A stretch of DNA of 29,092 bases from Promethearchaeota archaeon (GTDB lineage Archaea > Asgardarchaeota > Lokiarchaeia > Sigynarchaeales > SOKP01). Positions within the stretch are counted from its first letter, which is position 1. Every line of letters begins with the position of its first letter. This document shows, one piece after another, positions 9,063 to 16,324 of the stretch. Location of the stretch: contig JAHPYY010000116.1 of NCBI GenBank assembly GCA_019058515.1, forward strand, positions 1 to 29,092. Reading direction: 5' to 3'. Under the pieces are notes generated by a model. It was not told the DNA's origin, searched no databases, and saw only the letters and a program-made list of their open reading frames with translations. The position numbers and the translations under genes were made by a program.

Positions 9063-10469
9063 CTAATTTTTAATTTTTGAAAGTAATTTAAACGCTCCCT
9101 CTTCGAGATTGTAAATGGAACAAGCAATCTCAGAAAGTTCATCCAAATTAACATAATTTAAGCAATCTTCTTTATGTTCATCCACTGTATTTTTCAATGT
9201 GTTTGCAAGAGTCGTCCACATTGTCGCTGATTCCCTGATCATAGGAATCGCCTCCTCTAAAATCTCAAATTCCTCAGCGTTCCACTTACGGACGCCTTCA
9301 ATTACTTCTGGATGGGACCTTAACTCCTCTAAAAACGCTACAAATAAATTCCTAAAACACGCTCCCCCAGTCCCCCAAGTTTCTATATACCCGTGAATCA
9401 ACTCGAAAGTTAGCTGAGCAAGCGGATCTTGGCGGTCGTTGTAAGGATTCTTCACAGTGCCCTGAAGGGTGTCTTTCCAATTGGGAATTGAATTAGCGAA
9501 TCTCTTTAAACCTTGGATTCCGATATAGTTCATTGAAGGTCTTAACATGTGATTTACGGCTTCTTGAATGGCAAGCTTCGCTCCAGCGGCCAATGGAGGG
9601 TGTTTGCCGTCTGGTCGGCGCGTCATTGAGTATTGCGCGTTATTTGGGTGGAGGAACTTAGGTCCAAAAGTTGAGCCTCTTGCTTTTTTTAATTGCTCAA
9701 TTGGAACTTTTTGGAACCCTGTGTAAACGGTATCCCCTATGTAAGCAGTTTGCTCTTCCTCATCGTATCCCGCAAGGGTGATAGCGTGACCTCCAAAGTG
9801 AATCTCCTCCTCTTCTTCCATATAAGGTAAAAATCCTAGATCCACTTGAAGCAAGAGGGGAACATTCTGATCCAAAAGAACTTTTGCCTCGTTCCACGCT
9901 TTATCTGCGCTCGTAAACGATTGCTTCCTCATTGTTATCCCTAGCAGACGGCACGCCAACGAGTTAGGAGCAATCGAACCCTGTTTTCCTCCTACAAAAA
10001 AGGGGGTGTCCAAGTTCTCGCCGTCTGCCGTTTGGGTGGACCTATCAAAAAACACGAACCCTAATGTACCGTCCAATCCAAACGCCAACGCTTCCGACAT
10101 GGGAAACCCTTGAAACTCAAACATATCCCTCATAGCTGAGGATTCGCAATGAACTCCTGTTCTATGAATGAAACCTTTAACTATCTTTCCCCTTATATTT
10201 TCATTATTCTGTATGTCTACTTTAGCTTTTTCATACCAATTATCTCTTTTTCTTTTTATGAACATCCTATTTAACGGATTAAAACCGTAAATTTTATGAC
10301 AAGCTACACATAAAGGTACTGCATTATCTATTTCATCAGATCCTCCTTCGCATTGAGGTACTATATGATGAATTTGTAATGTAGCTAACCTATGACAAAT
10401 TGAACATCGGTAATTTGCTTTCTTAACTAGATCTTCTTTTAATTTTTCGCTAAATGGCATATTAATCAT
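9063..10469 (-). CDS. HNH endonuclease domain fused to a BtrH N-terminal/DUF4872 domain
   Basis: 468 residues. Residues 1-62 are an HNH module: YRCSICH (Cys22, Cys25), LQIHHIVP (His34-His35), GGSDEIDNAVPLCVACH (Asn49, Cys54, Cys57, His58). After a basic linker (FIKRKRDNWYEKAK), residues 98-468 are a BtrH/DUF4872 protein: FIHRTGVHCESSAMRD with candidate catalytic Cys108, HFGGHAITLAGYDEE, YIGDTVY, and the C-terminal ETWGTGGACFRNLF block. Stand-alone BtrH proteins begin about where residue 98 lies. GC content, counted on sample lines, is about 25-33% across the HNH part (10141-10440) and about 48-52% in the BtrH part (9541-9660, 10081-10140). The switch coincides with the domain boundary, suggesting a recent join. 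ATG start at 10469 with only a weak purine-rich upstream motif. Confidence 0.82.
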   Translation of the reverse strand: MINMPFSEKLKEDLVKKANYRCSICHRLATLQIHHIVPQCEGGSDEIDNAVPLCVACHKIYGFNPLNRMFIKRKRDNWYEKAKVDIQNNENIRGKIVKGFIHRTGVHCESSAMRDMFEFQGFPMSEALAFGLDGTLGFVFFDRSTQTADGENLDTPFFVGGKQGSIAPNSLACRLLGITMRKQSFTSADKAWNEAKVLLDQNVPLLLQVDLGFLPYMEEEEEIHFGGHAITLAGYDEEEQTAYIGDTVYTGFQKVPIEQLKKARGSTFGPKFLHPNNAQYSMTRRPDGKHPPLAAGAKLAIQEAVNHMLRPSMNYIGIQGLKRFANSIPNWKDTLQGTVKNPYNDRQDPLAQLTFELIHGYIETWGTGGACFRNLFVAFLEELRSHPEVIEGVRKWNAEEFEILEEAIPMIRESATMWTTLANTLKNTVDEHKEDCLNYVNLDELSEIACSIYNLEEGAFKLLSKIKN

Positions 10470-10533
10470 TAATTCTCGTAGATCTTTTTATTTGATATAT
10501 TAATGGTAAGTTTCTTAATTTCGAATTAAATTC

Positions 10534-11106
10534 TTATCTATTCTTCTCATATTTATTATTACCTTTCATTATTTCTCCTAAAATCCATTCTAGAAATTCT
10601 ATGTCCGTCTGTAAAATCATAATAGGATGTTTAAATAATCCAATGACATTTAAAGGATATTTTTCATTTACTATGAGCATGTCCTCTAACATTTTCTTAT
10701 GACTTTTGATTTTATTTAGAGAATTGGTGAAAGCATCAATCTGTTCTTCCTTAGTTAGAATAGGGTACATAGAATAAGCAACATAAAAGTCTTCGTCATG
10801 TCTTCCATGATAACTATTAATAACCGTTTTAACTTTATCCTTTAGAATATTAAATCCGTAAGGAGTAATTTCATATACTTTTATCATCCTATTATCAAGT
10901 TCTTCAATCCAAGATTGAACCAATCCATCATTTTCAAGTTTTTTTAATACTCCATAAATGGAAGATTTCCCTATACTAGTCCAATCTCGCATTCCTCGTT
11001 CTTCTATCTTTTCATCGATAATTTTGCCGTTACAGTTTTCCTCAGAAATTAAACCCAGGACAACAAATGATATATGACTAAGATTGTATGTTTCATTATT
11101 TGACAT
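10534..11106 (-). CDS. PadR-family transcriptional regulator
   Basis: 190 residues. The N-terminal winged helix is typical of PadR: LSHISFVVLGLISEENCNGK, KIEERGMRDW, IGKSSIYGVLKKLENDGLV (recognition helix and wing) and VYEITPYGFNILKD. A helical C-terminal domain of PadR type follows (YSMYPILTKEEQIDAF...), probably the dimer and ligand part. PadR proteins usually repress genes for efflux or detoxification of phenolics and drugs. It is the first gene of the minus-strand run that goes on to two BtrH proteins and the UvrA2 ATPase, 64 bp before the HNH-BtrH gene, so it is a plausible controller of that run. It is very AT-rich (about 23% GC in 10621-10680), unlike the BtrH part. An inverted repeat overlaps the predicted transcription start. 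Confidence 0.88.
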   Translation of the reverse strand: MSNNETYNLSHISFVVLGLISEENCNGKIIDEKIEERGMRDWTSIGKSSIYGVLKKLENDGLVQSWIEELDNRMIKVYEITPYGFNILKDKVKTVINSYHGRHDEDFYVAYSMYPILTKEEQIDAFTNSLNKIKSHKKMLEDMLIVNEKYPLNVIGLFKHPIMILQTDIEFLEWILGEIMKGNNKYEKNR

Positions 11107-11111
11107 TTTGC

Positions 11112-11172
11112 ATTCATTATGATACCAGATCGTTCTGATATAAGAACATTATGAATATAGAATATTTAAATC
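11112..11172 (-). promoter_or_regulatory. padR promoter with candidate operator
   Basis: On the minus strand a TATA-like GATTTAAATATTC lies near 11160-11172. About 26 nt downstream falls an exact inverted repeat, GTTCT-GATATA-AGAAC (11132-11147). An outer imperfect dyad is formed by ATTCATTATG (11112-11121) and CATTATGAAT (11148-11157). A repressor bound here would cover the transcription start, as expected for PadR autoregulation. The position is seen; the binding is inferred. Confidence 0.4.
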
Positions 11173-11248
11173 TTACGCATTAAAACAAACCTAACTCTTT
11201 TTGATTTTGAATTTAAATTTTGAATCCTAATAATCAAAAATGAGAATA

Positions 11249-12133
11249 TTATATTTTCATGTTTACTGGTCTAAAGGAGTTAATTGCAGCAGCAGTATAG
11301 AAAATAGCCAAATTTAAGTGAGCTTCGATAGCATTCCACCACATTGTATACAATGCTTTACAGTTTTCCTTCTTTATATCCTTAATTTTAATATCAGAAA
11401 ACCAATTGCAATCTGGAATTTTTAAATTTTGGAAAGATCCATTCTTATGTGGTTTACCAAAGTAAGTATGCGTTATACAGTATAAAAGAATATTTTCTAA
11501 TGAGTTGATTTGTCCGTTAAATTCATTTCTTGCTAAATCATAATTTGTAATAGATATTGAATCAGGCCATAATACATCTTCGGGTGAATTTCTAGTCCTT
11601 TTTAAAATTTCACCCCTAGCTTGTTGTAAAACAGACCGATCTGGATTTTCGTATAGGTGATGTACAAAACAAGCATCTGCAATTAGATGACTTATAAAAC
11701 CTAGAAATAAAGCCGTTAATTGGATATCTTTTCTTGAAATAAGGTTTTCTTTGTATTTCTCAATAATGAATTTAGCTGATTTAAACAGATAATTGCGAAA
11801 TTTTGAGATGCGTCCATTTGGAAACATTATAATACTATGATTGTTATAGAAATCTTCTTCTGTTAATCTAGTACCAAGATCTGTCTCAATATTAATTGAT
11901 TTAGATGGATTTTCAAAATGATCTGGTAATTCTGTTCCATACAAATAATATATTCGCATATTATTACAATTATTATAAATAGAACTGATTAAATTATCAT
12001 TTGGATAAAATTCATATAGGAGAATTAAACTTCTGTCAGCAATCCAATCGTGGGTACCATAGATCTCTGAGATTTGGTTATAAAAAATAGATTTGAATTC
12101 TTTAAAACTCTCTATAGTTCTACCATTCAGCAT
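11249..12133 (-). CDS. Zinc-dependent phospholipase C-like protein (Zn_dep_PLPC fold)
   Basis: 294 residues. The pattern fits the zinc-dependent phospholipase C / S1-P1 fold: GTHDWIADRSL near the N-terminus (His28, Asp29), ELPDHF (Asp71), and LGFISHLIADACFVHHL giving H149-x3-D153-x5-H159, the three-ligand block of the family. Later come HTYFG and MWWNAIEAHLNLA. The pieces are remote matches, so the fold is likely but the substrate (phospholipid or otherwise) is open. No signal peptide, unlike bacterial PLC, which suggests an intracellular role. AT-rich. Upstream is an A+T-rich promoter region (ATTTAAAAAT about 12158) close to the ATG. Divergent from the HD hydrolase gene across 92 bp. A dead copy of its 3' end lies at 16220-16290. 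Confidence 0.6.
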   Translation of the reverse strand: MLNGRTIESFKEFKSIFYNQISEIYGTHDWIADRSLILLYEFYPNDNLISSIYNNCNNMRIYYLYGTELPDHFENPSKSINIETDLGTRLTEEDFYNNHSIIMFPNGRISKFRNYLFKSAKFIIEKYKENLISRKDIQLTALFLGFISHLIADACFVHHLYENPDRSVLQQARGEILKRTRNSPEDVLWPDSISITNYDLARNEFNGQINSLENILLYCITHTYFGKPHKNGSFQNLKIPDCNWFSDIKIKDIKKENCKALYTMWWNAIEAHLNLAIFYTAAAINSFRPVNMKI

Positions 12134-12225
12134 TTAATTAATTATATAAAAAGCCTATTTTTAAATTATACCGGAGTAAGAGATTTAAATAAATAATAAA
12201 AAATCTTAAGAGATAAGAATTGTAT

Positions 12226-12756
12226 ATGAAAGAGTTTTCAAATTATTGGAATGCGATATCCTATGCTTTTATTAAATATGGCAACTTAAAACGAAAATCA
12301 AAGGAGATTCCATATGTAGTACATCCCATTCGAATTACGGCAATTTTACGAGCAGCTGGGTTTAATGAATATGATCACGAAGACCTAATGATTGCAACTC
12401 TATTTCACGATCTTCTGGAAGATACTGACACAAAGTTAAAAGAAATTGAAGACCAATTCGGTAAGAATGTTGGTAAAATAGTCATAGAACTTACTAAACC
12501 TGAAGGTGCTAAAGGTCGTAAAAAAGATACTTGGTTAGAAAATTTTGTAAAAAACTCAAAAGAAGCAAAAATCATCAAACTTGCTGACAGAATAGATAAC
12601 CTTATGGATATGCTGGATATTTGGGATGAAGAAAAACAAAGATCGTACACTGATCAAGCAAATATCGTCTTAAAATCCTGTGGAGATGCTAATAAATTCT
12701 TAGCAGAAAAATTAGATAATACAATTAAGCAAATTCTAGGAAATTTATCTAAATAA
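12226..12756 (+). CDS. HD-domain phosphohydrolase, SpoT/MESH1-like
   Basis: 176 residues from ATG 12226; a TTG two codons earlier also fits, but AGAGAT just upstream suits the ATG. Motifs of (p)ppGpp hydrolase-type HD domains are visible: YVVHPIR (first His), ATLFHDLLEDTD (HD plus ED), FGKNVGKIVIELTKP, and IIKLADRIDNLMDM (KxADxxxN). The length equals single-domain MESH1-type enzymes, with no synthetase or TGS domain. Likely role: Mn-dependent hydrolysis of (p)ppGpp or NADPH 2'-phosphate, or another nucleotide. Divergent from the phospholipase-like gene. The upstream region holds GATTTAAATAAATA as a possible TATA element. Confidence 0.82.
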   Translation: MKEFSNYWNAISYAFIKYGNLKRKSKEIPYVVHPIRITAILRAAGFNEYDHEDLMIATLFHDLLEDTDTKLKEIEDQFGKNVGKIVIELTKPEGAKGRKKDTWLENFVKNSKEAKIIKLADRIDNLMDMLDIWDEEKQRSYTDQANIVLKSCGDANKFLAEKLDNTIKQILGNLSK

Positions 12757-12773
12757 AAAAAAAATAAAAAACA
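12757..12773 (-). terminator. T-rich terminator between convergent genes (minus-strand side)
   Basis: The 17 bp between the two convergent stop codons are almost pure A/T. Read on the minus strand they start just after the stop of the gene at 12774 and form T-runs, the usual signal for archaeal termination. No hairpin. Confidence 0.25.
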
Positions 12774-13715
12774 CTATTTTAAGTAAATAAGATAATTCGA
12801 TTTTTGTTTAAAAATTTCTAATGAAGCGGGAGAGACAATCGAGGTTAAAAGCGCTCTGTATTTTTCAATAAGCGTTCCAGAAAGTGTTTCTGCGTCGATG
12901 ATCTCGTCTCCTATAGATTTATAATTCTCAATTGCAGTAACATTTTTTAATTGAAGCCTAATTGTTGCGCTTTCTACGTTTAAGTAAACAATACCTTCTC
13001 CAAAATATCTTAAAAAGAATTCTTGATCTTTGACTTCCTGCGGAAATAACTGTATACCACGTAATTCTCTAACCAAAGTATCATAGAATAAAAAGTTGAT
13101 AAGTTTTTTTTTAAAACCTTCAACATGTTTAGCGGAAAAAATTTCTTTTAATCTATTAATTTTAGAATTAATATAGTAATTGATGTTCCTCTTTATTTCT
13201 AATACATCTATCTCAACTTCCTCTCCACGCTCTTTTAACTTTCGTTTTTCCCTGCTAGATAATTGTAATCCGTATATTGGATCGTTCTTAAAAATTTTTA
13301 CTTCCCGTTTTTTAGGATCATTTGAAAAATTTGCTAATTTATGGTTGTTTATGGCTACAAGTTCTATACCTTCAATTCTATTTGATAGAGGATTAAATAA
13401 AACCTCTGGATCATTTGCGGACGGTAAATAGCTACTACGCATTTCGTCTTCGCGATCACGAATATCAATATTTAGCTTTATTAATTTGATATTCGTTAAA
13501 CCCAAATTAGACCATTTGATAATTCCCCGACACACTTTATCTTGACCAGATTTGATTAATTCATAAGTAAAAGTAGTGCTCAGTTTTGAAGATAATTTCT
13601 CCTCTTCAATTTGTTTCATTTTTTTGTTTGATAACCAAGCACGAATCGCTCCATAAATTCCCGCTGCAGCCCCTGCGCCAGATAACACAAAATTAAATAT
13701 CTCGTTCACACTCAA
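12774..13715 (-). CDS. Unknown protein with N-terminal membrane anchor
   Basis: About 313 residues. No family recognised. The N-terminus (NEIFNFVLSGAGAAAGIYGA) is one hydrophobic, Gly/Ala-rich helix followed by basic residues (RAWLSNKK), so it is probably anchored with a cytosolic C-terminal part. The body is mixed alpha/beta with a charged middle (REKRKLKERGEEVEIDVLEI) and a C-terminal helical region. On the start: the in-frame GTG at 13727 lies inside an AAGGTGG Shine-Dalgarno motif, so I chose the TTG at 13715, 8 nt behind it. It converges with the HD hydrolase gene, 17 bp apart. Confidence 0.6.
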   Translation of the reverse strand: MSVNEIFNFVLSGAGAAAGIYGAIRAWLSNKKMKQIEEEKLSSKLSTTFTYELIKSGQDKVCRGIIKWSNLGLTNIKLIKLNIDIRDREDEMRSSYLPSANDPEVLFNPLSNRIEGIELVAINNHKLANFSNDPKKREVKIFKNDPIYGLQLSSREKRKLKERGEEVEIDVLEIKRNINYYINSKINRLKEIFSAKHVEGFKKKLINFLFYDTLVRELRGIQLFPQEVKDQEFFLRYFGEGIVYLNVESATIRLQLKNVTAIENYKSIGDEIIDAETLSGTLIEKYRALLTSIVSPASLEIFKQKSNYLIYLK

Positions 13716-13972
13716 GATTCGTTCCACCTTAAAGTTGATTAAATCAAGTAATTACATAAAGAATTTTTACTAAGAATATTAACTACATAAAGATCTACAA
13801 ACTAGAAAAAGATATTATTGAGAGAAAAAAATGTACGATTTTTCACTCTTAGTTAGAACATTATCTTTTAGATTTGGGTTTTCAAAATAAGTTAACGATT
13901 AAAATTATTAGATATTAATCAAAAGTAATAAGAATTAAAGTCAAACAAAGATAGATAGTGGAGTGAGATAAA

Positions 13973-14773
13973 ATGGGAGATCGTTTGAAGGATAAAATTG
14001 CTATAGTTGTTGGAGCAGGACAACAATCGGGAGATACAATAGGTAATGGAAGGGCAATTTCAATTCTTTTCGCCCGTGAAGGTGCAAAAGTAATGCTTGT
14101 TGATGTAAATATTGATTCTGCTCAAGAGACAAGATTAATGATTAATAAGGAAGGTAAAGAATCGTTCGTTTTGCAAGCTAATATTGTAAGAGAGGAGGAT
14201 TGTCGCCAAATAATGAAAAAGTGTGTTGATGTATATGGTCGAATCGATATTCTTGTCAATAATGTCGGTATAGGAGAGGGAGATCGGAGTCTGGTAAATT
14301 TGAGCGAAAAAGTGTGGGATAAAATTTTTAATACTAACCTAAAAGGAATGTATTTCATATGTAAATACGTATTGCCTATAATGGAGAAACAGGGAAGTGG
14401 TTCTATTATCAATATATCTTCTATTGCTTCTATTTGTGCTACGCCTTTAGTAGCTTACAAAATATCAAAATCAGGAGTTAATTCTTTAACTCATCAATTA
14501 GCCATGAAATATGCGAAGAAAGGAATCCGTATCAATGCCATCATGCCTGGATTTTTAAATACCCCTATAGCTATTGAAGGAATATCAAAAGCAAGAGGGA
14601 TAAGCAAAGAAGAATTAATCAAAGAGAGGAATAGGATGGTCCCATTAAAAGGAGGAATGGGAGATGCTTGGGACACTGCTTATGCTGCACTTTTCTTAGC
14701 GTCAGATGAAGCAAAATTTATTACTTCAGTTATACTCCCAGTTGACGGAGGTCAAAGTTCAAGAATAGGATAA
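13973..14773 (+). CDS. Short-chain dehydrogenase/reductase (SDR)
   Basis: 266 residues, classical SDR length. Cofactor motif VGAGQQSGDTIGNGRAI, a variant of TGxxxGIG typical of one SDR subgroup. MLVDVN ends beta-2 with an Asp, which favours NAD(H) over NADP(H). Further motifs are ILVNNVG (NNAG equivalent), INISSIAS with the catalytic Ser, AYKISKSG with the YxxxK pair, and MPGFLNTP. The C-terminus ends VDGGQSSRIG. Substrate unknown. A good Shine-Dalgarno GGAGTGAG sits about 6 nt before the ATG. It is followed after 72 bp by the CMD-family gene and further on by the SCP2-like gene on the same strand; together they may handle a hydroxylated or lipid-like compound. The upstream 257 bp (13716-13972) show AT-rich promoter-like sequence only. 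Confidence 0.92.
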   Translation: MGDRLKDKIAIVVGAGQQSGDTIGNGRAISILFAREGAKVMLVDVNIDSAQETRLMINKEGKESFVLQANIVREEDCRQIMKKCVDVYGRIDILVNNVGIGEGDRSLVNLSEKVWDKIFNTNLKGMYFICKYVLPIMEKQGSGSIINISSIASICATPLVAYKISKSGVNSLTHQLAMKYAKKGIRINAIMPGFLNTPIAIEGISKARGISKEELIKERNRMVPLKGGMGDAWDTAYAALFLASDEAKFITSVILPVDGGQSSRIG

Positions 14774-14831
14774 ATTATAGGAAAATATTATCTAAATTTT
14801 ATTTCTTGAAATTAATTATATTAATAAGATT

Positions 14832-14837
14832 GAGGTG
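14832..14837 (+). promoter_or_regulatory. Shine-Dalgarno site placing an ATT start
   Basis: GAGGTG lies 8 nt before ATT at 14846. No ATG, GTG or TTG occurs in frame between the upstream stop (14831) and the internal ATG at 14981. Confidence 0.55.
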
Positions 14838-14845
14838 TAAAAACG

Positions 14846-15463
14846 ATTAAAAAAAAAAAAGACAAACTTCAAAAACAAAGAAAAGATATCAGTCGAGAAA
14901 GGGTAAGACTGAAACAACCAAGAATTTATCCATTAAAAGAGTCAGAGTGGAATGAAGAAGTTAAAACTCTCTTAAAACCAATGGTTGATGAAAACAGCGG
15001 TCGTATTATTAACATTTTTCCAACTTTAGCTAGACACGAAAAACTTCTTAAACGATGGCTAGTATTTGCTAATCATATTTTGGGTAAGTCGTCTTTACCT
15101 GCTAGGGAACGAGAAATCCTTATACTTCGTATAGGTTGGCTTTGCCAATCAGAATACGAATGGGGCCAACATGTCAAGATAGGAAAACAAATTGGGCTCA
15201 CTGATGAAGAAATTCAAGGTATCATGGATGGTCCAGATTCAAACAGATGGAAAAAATTTGATGCAATTCTACTAAAAACGGTGGACGAGCTTTATTACGA
15301 CTCCTTTATCAGTGATCCTACTTGGAAGACACTTACCGAAAGGTATAATACACAACAGCTTTTAGATTTAGTTTTTACCGTTGGTCAGTATAATCTAGTA
15401 AGTATGGCACTAAATACTTTAGGTGTTCAATTGGAGGACGATACGAAAGGTTTTCCTGAATAA
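14846..15463 (+). CDS. Carboxymuconolactone decarboxylase (CMD) family protein, probable ATT start
   Basis: 205 residues if started at ATT 14846; 160 if started at ATG 14981. The segment between (VRLKQPRIYPLKESEWNEEV and on to KTLLKPM) resembles the usual start of these proteins (aRi.pl...eW...), so the internal ATG would cut off conserved sequence. CMD core: IINIFPTLARHEKLLKRWLV, LPAREREILILRIGWLCQSE, YEWGQHVKIG, then a C-terminal FTVGQYNLVSMALNTLGVQL. It has the W-x-QH form and a single Cys, not CxxC, so it is not a thiol AhpD-type peroxidase. Exact reaction unknown. It follows the SDR gene by 72 bp, likely cotranscribed. The lysine-rich N-terminus is encoded by an A-run (14849-14860) that could carry a sequencing error. 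Confidence 0.8.
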   Translation: MKKKKDKLQKQRKDISRERVRLKQPRIYPLKESEWNEEVKTLLKPMVDENSGRIINIFPTLARHEKLLKRWLVFANHILGKSSLPAREREILILRIGWLCQSEYEWGQHVKIGKQIGLTDEEIQGIMDGPDSNRWKKFDAILLKTVDELYYDSFISDPTWKTLTERYNTQQLLDLVFTVGQYNLVSMALNTLGVQLEDDTKGFPE

Positions 15464-15718
15464 GAAAGTGGTTTAAGTTTACATAAAAAAAGAAGAATTA
15501 AAAATTTAATAAAGTGCCTTTTAAATAATCTCGGATTACTTTTTAATTTTAAAGACCTTCGCTTTTCTTACTATTTTTGTAATGTAATAACTCTCATTAT
15601 ACTCAATCATTATGATTATCAATTTGATTAAAGAAAAATTTTTTTAAATTTCAACAAACATAAACTTAAGAATGTTGACTCATTTTAATAAAAATATTAT
15701 CTAAAGCAATTATACAAA

Positions 15719-15724
15719 GGGATC
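15719..15724 (+). promoter_or_regulatory. Shine-Dalgarno-like site before SCP2 gene
   Basis: GGGATC, matching the GTGATC part of the archaeal Shine-Dalgarno consensus, precedes ATT at 15729. The spacing from GGG to ATT is 7 nt, the same as from GGTG to ATG in tldE. Confidence 0.4.
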
Positions 15725-15728
15725 AATT

Positions 15729-16058
15729 ATTACTACTATAGAAGATGTTATAGAGGGAATGAAGGAAAACTACAAGTTAGAAAAAGCGAAAAAACTAAAA
15801 GAGCCAATGAAAATAGTTTTTCAAGTCAATGAGGAGGGTGGTGGAGTATTTTCTATTGTTTGTCATCGAGATAAAATCGAAATTACTGAAGGTGAGATGG
15901 AGAATTTTGATGGAAAGATTACCTATAAAGATTTTGAAACTCTTATGAAAATTCTTTCGGGAGAAATTTCTGAAATCAAAGCTTTCAGGAATAAACTCTT
16001 CACAATTTCAGGTTCTCAATCATCTGTTAGAAAATTTGGAAAGCTAGTTAAAGCTTAA
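15729..16058 (+). CDS. SCP2 sterol-carrier-like protein, probable ATT start
   Basis: 109 residues from ATT 15729, 99 from ATG 15759. SCP2 proteins bind lipids or acyl-CoA in a hydrophobic tunnel. Seen here are TIEDVIEGMKENYKLEKAKK, then MKIVFQVNEEGGGVFSIVC (the family's F-x-hydrophobic-x-G-G-G-hydrophobic block), IEITEGEM, DGKITYKDFETLMKILSGEI (family a.it.sdedf..l..G...) and KLFTISGSQSSVRKFGKLVK. Family members normally start with the helix 'tveevfegm', here encoded upstream of the ATG; no standard start codon precedes it, so ATT is preferred. The 265 bp before it hold only AT-rich sequence. It may act with the SDR and CMD-family proteins on a lipid-like substrate. Confidence 0.78.
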   Translation: MTTIEDVIEGMKENYKLEKAKKLKEPMKIVFQVNEEGGGVFSIVCHRDKIEITEGEMENFDGKITYKDFETLMKILSGEISEIKAFRNKLFTISGSQSSVRKFGKLVKA

Positions 16059-16219
16059 CCTATTAAATTGGATTTAGACCCTGTGTAAATATCTTTTTTT
16101 TATCATGCTTACCTAAAATTAAACCAAATTGGAAAATTAAAAACACGTAGGAGTTTCCAAACTAACTTCGAGGAGTTTTAGAAAGAGGAAAAATGGTGGG
16201 TTTTGAGAAAAAAATTAAA

Positions 16220-16290
16220 ATTGTAACAGCTGTTTAAAAAATAGCCATATTTAAGTGAGCTCCGATACCATTCCACCACATTGTATATCA
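16220..16290 (-). pseudogene. Dead 3' fragment of the phospholipase C-like gene
   Basis: On the minus strand it reads YTMWWNGIGAHLNMAIF, stop, TAVTI, against YTMWWNAIEAHLNLAIFYTA and AAI in the intact gene (11249-12133). The DNA identity is obvious (TTAAGTGAGCTCCGATACCA versus TTAAGTGAGCTTCGATAGCA). One nonsense codon, nothing of the remaining gene left. Sequence on either side (16059-16219, 16291-16324) shows no recognisable feature. Confidence 0.85.
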
Positions 16291-16324
16291 ATAATAATAC
16301 TTTTTTAAATTTCGAATAAATATA

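Noticed and set aside
13716..13727. GTG start for the unknown membrane-anchored protein
   Set aside because: The GTG is part of the AAGGTGG Shine-Dalgarno motif; TTG 13715 has proper spacing.
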